From the NCBI GenBank assembly GCA_001275005.1, contig JWZX01002517.1, positions 1 through 18,933 on the forward strand: a stretch of DNA of 18,933 nt, written 5' to 3'. The notes beneath the pieces are model-generated. The model worked only from the letters and a program-made list of their open reading frames with translations. It was not told the DNA's origin and did no database searches. Position 1 is the first letter of the stretch; every line of letters begins with the position of its first letter. Shown here one piece after another: positions 17,097 to 18,933 of this stretch. This DNA comes from Chrysochromulina tobinii (taxonomy: Eukaryota > Haptophyta > Prymnesiales > Chrysochromulinaceae). A program made the position numbers and the translations under genes.

Positions 17097-18430
17097 TCAG
17101 CGCCCATCCTCAGACGTCTTCTCGATTCGGATCTGGCGGCCGGCGACCATGGCGCCGTTCATGGCGGCCATCGCGGCATCCGCGGCGGCCACCTCGGAGT
17201 AGCTGACGAACCCGAAGCCTTTACTCACGCCCGTGTCCTTATCTAGGGCGATCTCGGCGCGAACCAGATTGCCGAAGCGCTCGAAGGCCTGGCGCAGGTC
17301 GTGGTCATAGAACTCATCGAATTCCCCGCGGCGCATCTTGCGTACCTGATGAGGGTGGCAATCAGAGGCAATCAGAGGCAATCAGAGGTAATCAGAGGTC
17401 GGCGAACGTCAACAAAGGCCATCAGAGGTCATCAGAGGTCATCAGAGGTCATCAGAGGTCATCAGAGGTCATCAGAGGTCATCAGAGGTCATCAGAGGTC
17501 ATCAGAGGAGGTCATCAGAGGTCATCAGAGGTCATCAGAGGTCATCGTGCGAACCACGAAGAGATTGGCCCCCGGTGGTCCTTTGCTCTTTGGGTTATTG
17601 AGTCCTCCTCCGCCGCCGCCGCCACCGACCGCCTGCCGCTTGGCGGGATGATAATCGTGCGGCCGCTCCCATGACGTCTGGCCCGTCTGCGCGTTGTAAT
17701 AGTACATGTGCCCTTCGGCTGTCGAGAGCTCCTGCCACGTGTTCGTCTGCGGCTGGGGTGCGACGTGCGGATAGCCCGGCGGGTAGCCCGGCGCCACGCC
17801 GTACGCTTGCGGCGGGTAGCTCGTGTACCCTGGGTACCCCATGGGGGCGGTAGCCACGCGTGCCGCTGCTGCTGCCGCTGCTGCCGCCTGCTGCTGCAGT
17901 CCCATGACACTCTGGTACCACTGACCGACGAGGCTAGTGAGCTCCTGATGCTGACGTCGCAGGCCGTGCACATCCGCTCGTAGCGTCTCGAGAGTGCTTG
18001 GCGGTGGCACCACCGCTGGGAGCACGGGCGCGTATGTCGTCCCGTTGCCATACGGCGCCAGCGCCAGCGCCGCCTCCACTGCCGATGGCCCTGGCTCTAG
18101 CGCGCCCGCTGGCTCCGCCTCCGAAAGCTCCGGCGCCTCGGGAGGCGCCGCCGCACCTTCCGGCGCATACGCGAGCGGCGGCGCGGCATCCGGCGCAGGC
18201 GAAGAAGCTGGGTGCTCCTCCTCGGCCTTGGCCTCTTCCGTAGGCGGCGGCGCCACCACCTCAGATTCGGGCGCTGCCGTGGGCTCGGTCGCACCGTTGT
18301 CGAGACCCATGAGGCGATCGACGAGCTCCCTCTTTATGCCCGTACTGTCCAGCCCCTGGGTGGCCAACGCTGCCCGCAGCTCGGGCACCTTCATCGCCTC
18401 GAGACCGTCGCGGTCCAGCGCGGCCTGCAT
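17097..18430 (-). CDS. SAP-WW-RRM RNA-binding protein, two exons
   Basis: Minus strand, exons 18430-17555 and 17345-17097, 374 aa. ATG 18430 begins MQAALDRDGLEAMKVPELRA. A SAP motif (about 9-42: LEAMKVPELRAALATQGLD, then GIKRELVDRLMG) suggests DNA or chromatin contact. A disordered Ala/Pro/Glu region and a GYP/PPG-rich segment follow. A WW domain (about 230-262) has Trp232, YYYN and Trp254 22 residues apart and Pro257; it would bind proline-rich partners. A C-terminal RRM (about 287-365) starts GPPGANLFV (RNP2), as in CELF/Bruno proteins, and has KGFGFVSY (RNP1). The intron splits the RRM right after NLFV. The protein is probably nuclear and acts in RNA processing or transcription coupling. 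The three-domain order is uncommon in my knowledge. Confidence 0.9.
17346..17554 (-). other. RNA-binding protein intron (209 nt), a minisatellite intron
   Basis: The sense-strand donor is CTTCGTG|GTTCGCACGATG and the acceptor is CCCTCATCAG|GTACGCAAGATG, phase 0. Removal joins GANLFV to VRKMRRGEFDEFYDHDLRQAFERFG, restoring the RRM. The 12-mers after donor and acceptor match at 10 of 12. Most of the intron is a 10-bp tandem array. Confidence 0.9.
17421..17546 (-). repeat. 10-bp tandem repeat, about 12 copies
   Basis: On the plus strand ATCAGAGGTC is repeated eight times perfectly (17421-17500), then comes a 13-nt variant, then three more copies. In sense orientation the unit is GACCTCTGAT, which holds a pyrimidine run (CCTCT) and a CTGAT branch-point-like motif. 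Diverged copies (GCAATCAGAG) lie at 17358-17398. Confidence 0.97.
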
Positions 18431-18933
18431 GGTTCGTTCGTTCGTTTCAGGGCCCTCTCGGCCAGACACACACCCACGAGCCCCGATAAGGCGTGCGTGG
18501 GAGGCGCTCACACTGCAGAACCACGAGCCCCATGCGCTCAACACAACGCGATTCACTGAACGAGACGCACGTCGAGAGAAACTGTCAGCTCAGAACGACA
18601 CACGCGAACGCGCGAGGTAGTAAAAGTAGCGGCGCGCCGGCGTGAGCATGCATGAGCGCGGGGGCGGCTTACCTCCACGCTCCGCGCTTCGCACGCAATT
18701 GGTTGCAAAGTGCAAACGATGACTCTTGTCCCTAAAGAATACAGGCCGCAAGAAGTTGAGGGCGTTCGTAATGCCGTCTGGCCAAAAGAAGCGGAGACGG
18801 TCAGCGCGAGACGGAGGCTGGATGACAACGTTACACTCGCAACACGGGACGTGCAATCTTTGTTTGTGATGCAGCACACGCGTCAATCGCCGGCCGTGGT
18901 TCAGAGACGCGTCAAACAGATAGAAAACTGCTG
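18431..18933. other. Upstream region of the RNA-binding protein gene, right flank
   Basis: It should contain the 5' UTR and promoter of the minus-strand SAP-WW-RRM gene. The small frames here have no recognisable domain. I see no clear TATA element or RNA gene. Confidence 0.5.

Noticed and set aside
17358-17546. CRISPR-like appearance of the 10-bp and 22-bp arrays
   Set aside because: There are no unique spacers between repeats, they lie inside introns of eukaryotic genes, and no cas genes are present.

Overview
The window looks like GC-rich nuclear DNA of a unicellular alga, most likely a haptophyte. This is an inference. It rests on eukaryotic genes with GT-AG introns, long Ala/Gly/Pro tracts, a eukaryotic-type isocitrate lyase, and a leucine-rich-repeat gene of the 'IGDEGAKAIAEALKVNAV' type that is very common in haptophyte genomes. 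I saw no bacterial operon, rRNA, tRNA or CRISPR array.

Layout. Left half, plus strand: 1-1125 is non-coding with GC palindromes. Then come isocitrate lyase (1126-2909, one ordinary 98-nt intron), a secreted or ER-type CS/p23-domain membrane protein (3581-4843), a doubtful small ORF (5175-5678), a long Ala/Glu-rich coiled-coil protein with a Cys-rich C-terminal patch (5776-8064), and a HET-like plus LRR protein with an N-myristoylation motif (8242-10473). Right half, minus strand: a degenerate, membrane-anchored Hsp70-like protein (13688-11057, apparent 1-nt frameshift), an IGHMBP2/SMUBP2-type SF1 helicase with a signal-peptide-like leader (16596-13830), and a SAP-WW-RRM RNA-binding protein (18430-17097).

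The most striking signal is in the introns of the three minus-strand genes. Four introns (12876-13025, 14784-14990, 15790-15886, 17346-17554) share a sense-strand TGATTGCC-type motif. Three share a longer piece, GATTGCC(A/T)C(C/T)CTCAT or close to it, which in two of them runs straight into the CAG acceptor. Two have expanded into tandem arrays (10-bp and 22-bp units). Three have near-identical 12-mers straddling donor and acceptor, as expected if a small mobile intron ('introner') inserted with target-site duplication. The isocitrate lyase intron has none of this, and the other plus-strand genes appear intronless.

The genes do not form an obvious pathway. Isocitrate lyase is glyoxylate-cycle metabolism, the HET-LRR protein looks like an intracellular sensor, and the helicase and SAP-WW-RRM proteins act on nucleic acids. 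All exon joins are read by eye from protein-family continuity and splice-site sequence; none is confirmed by transcripts.
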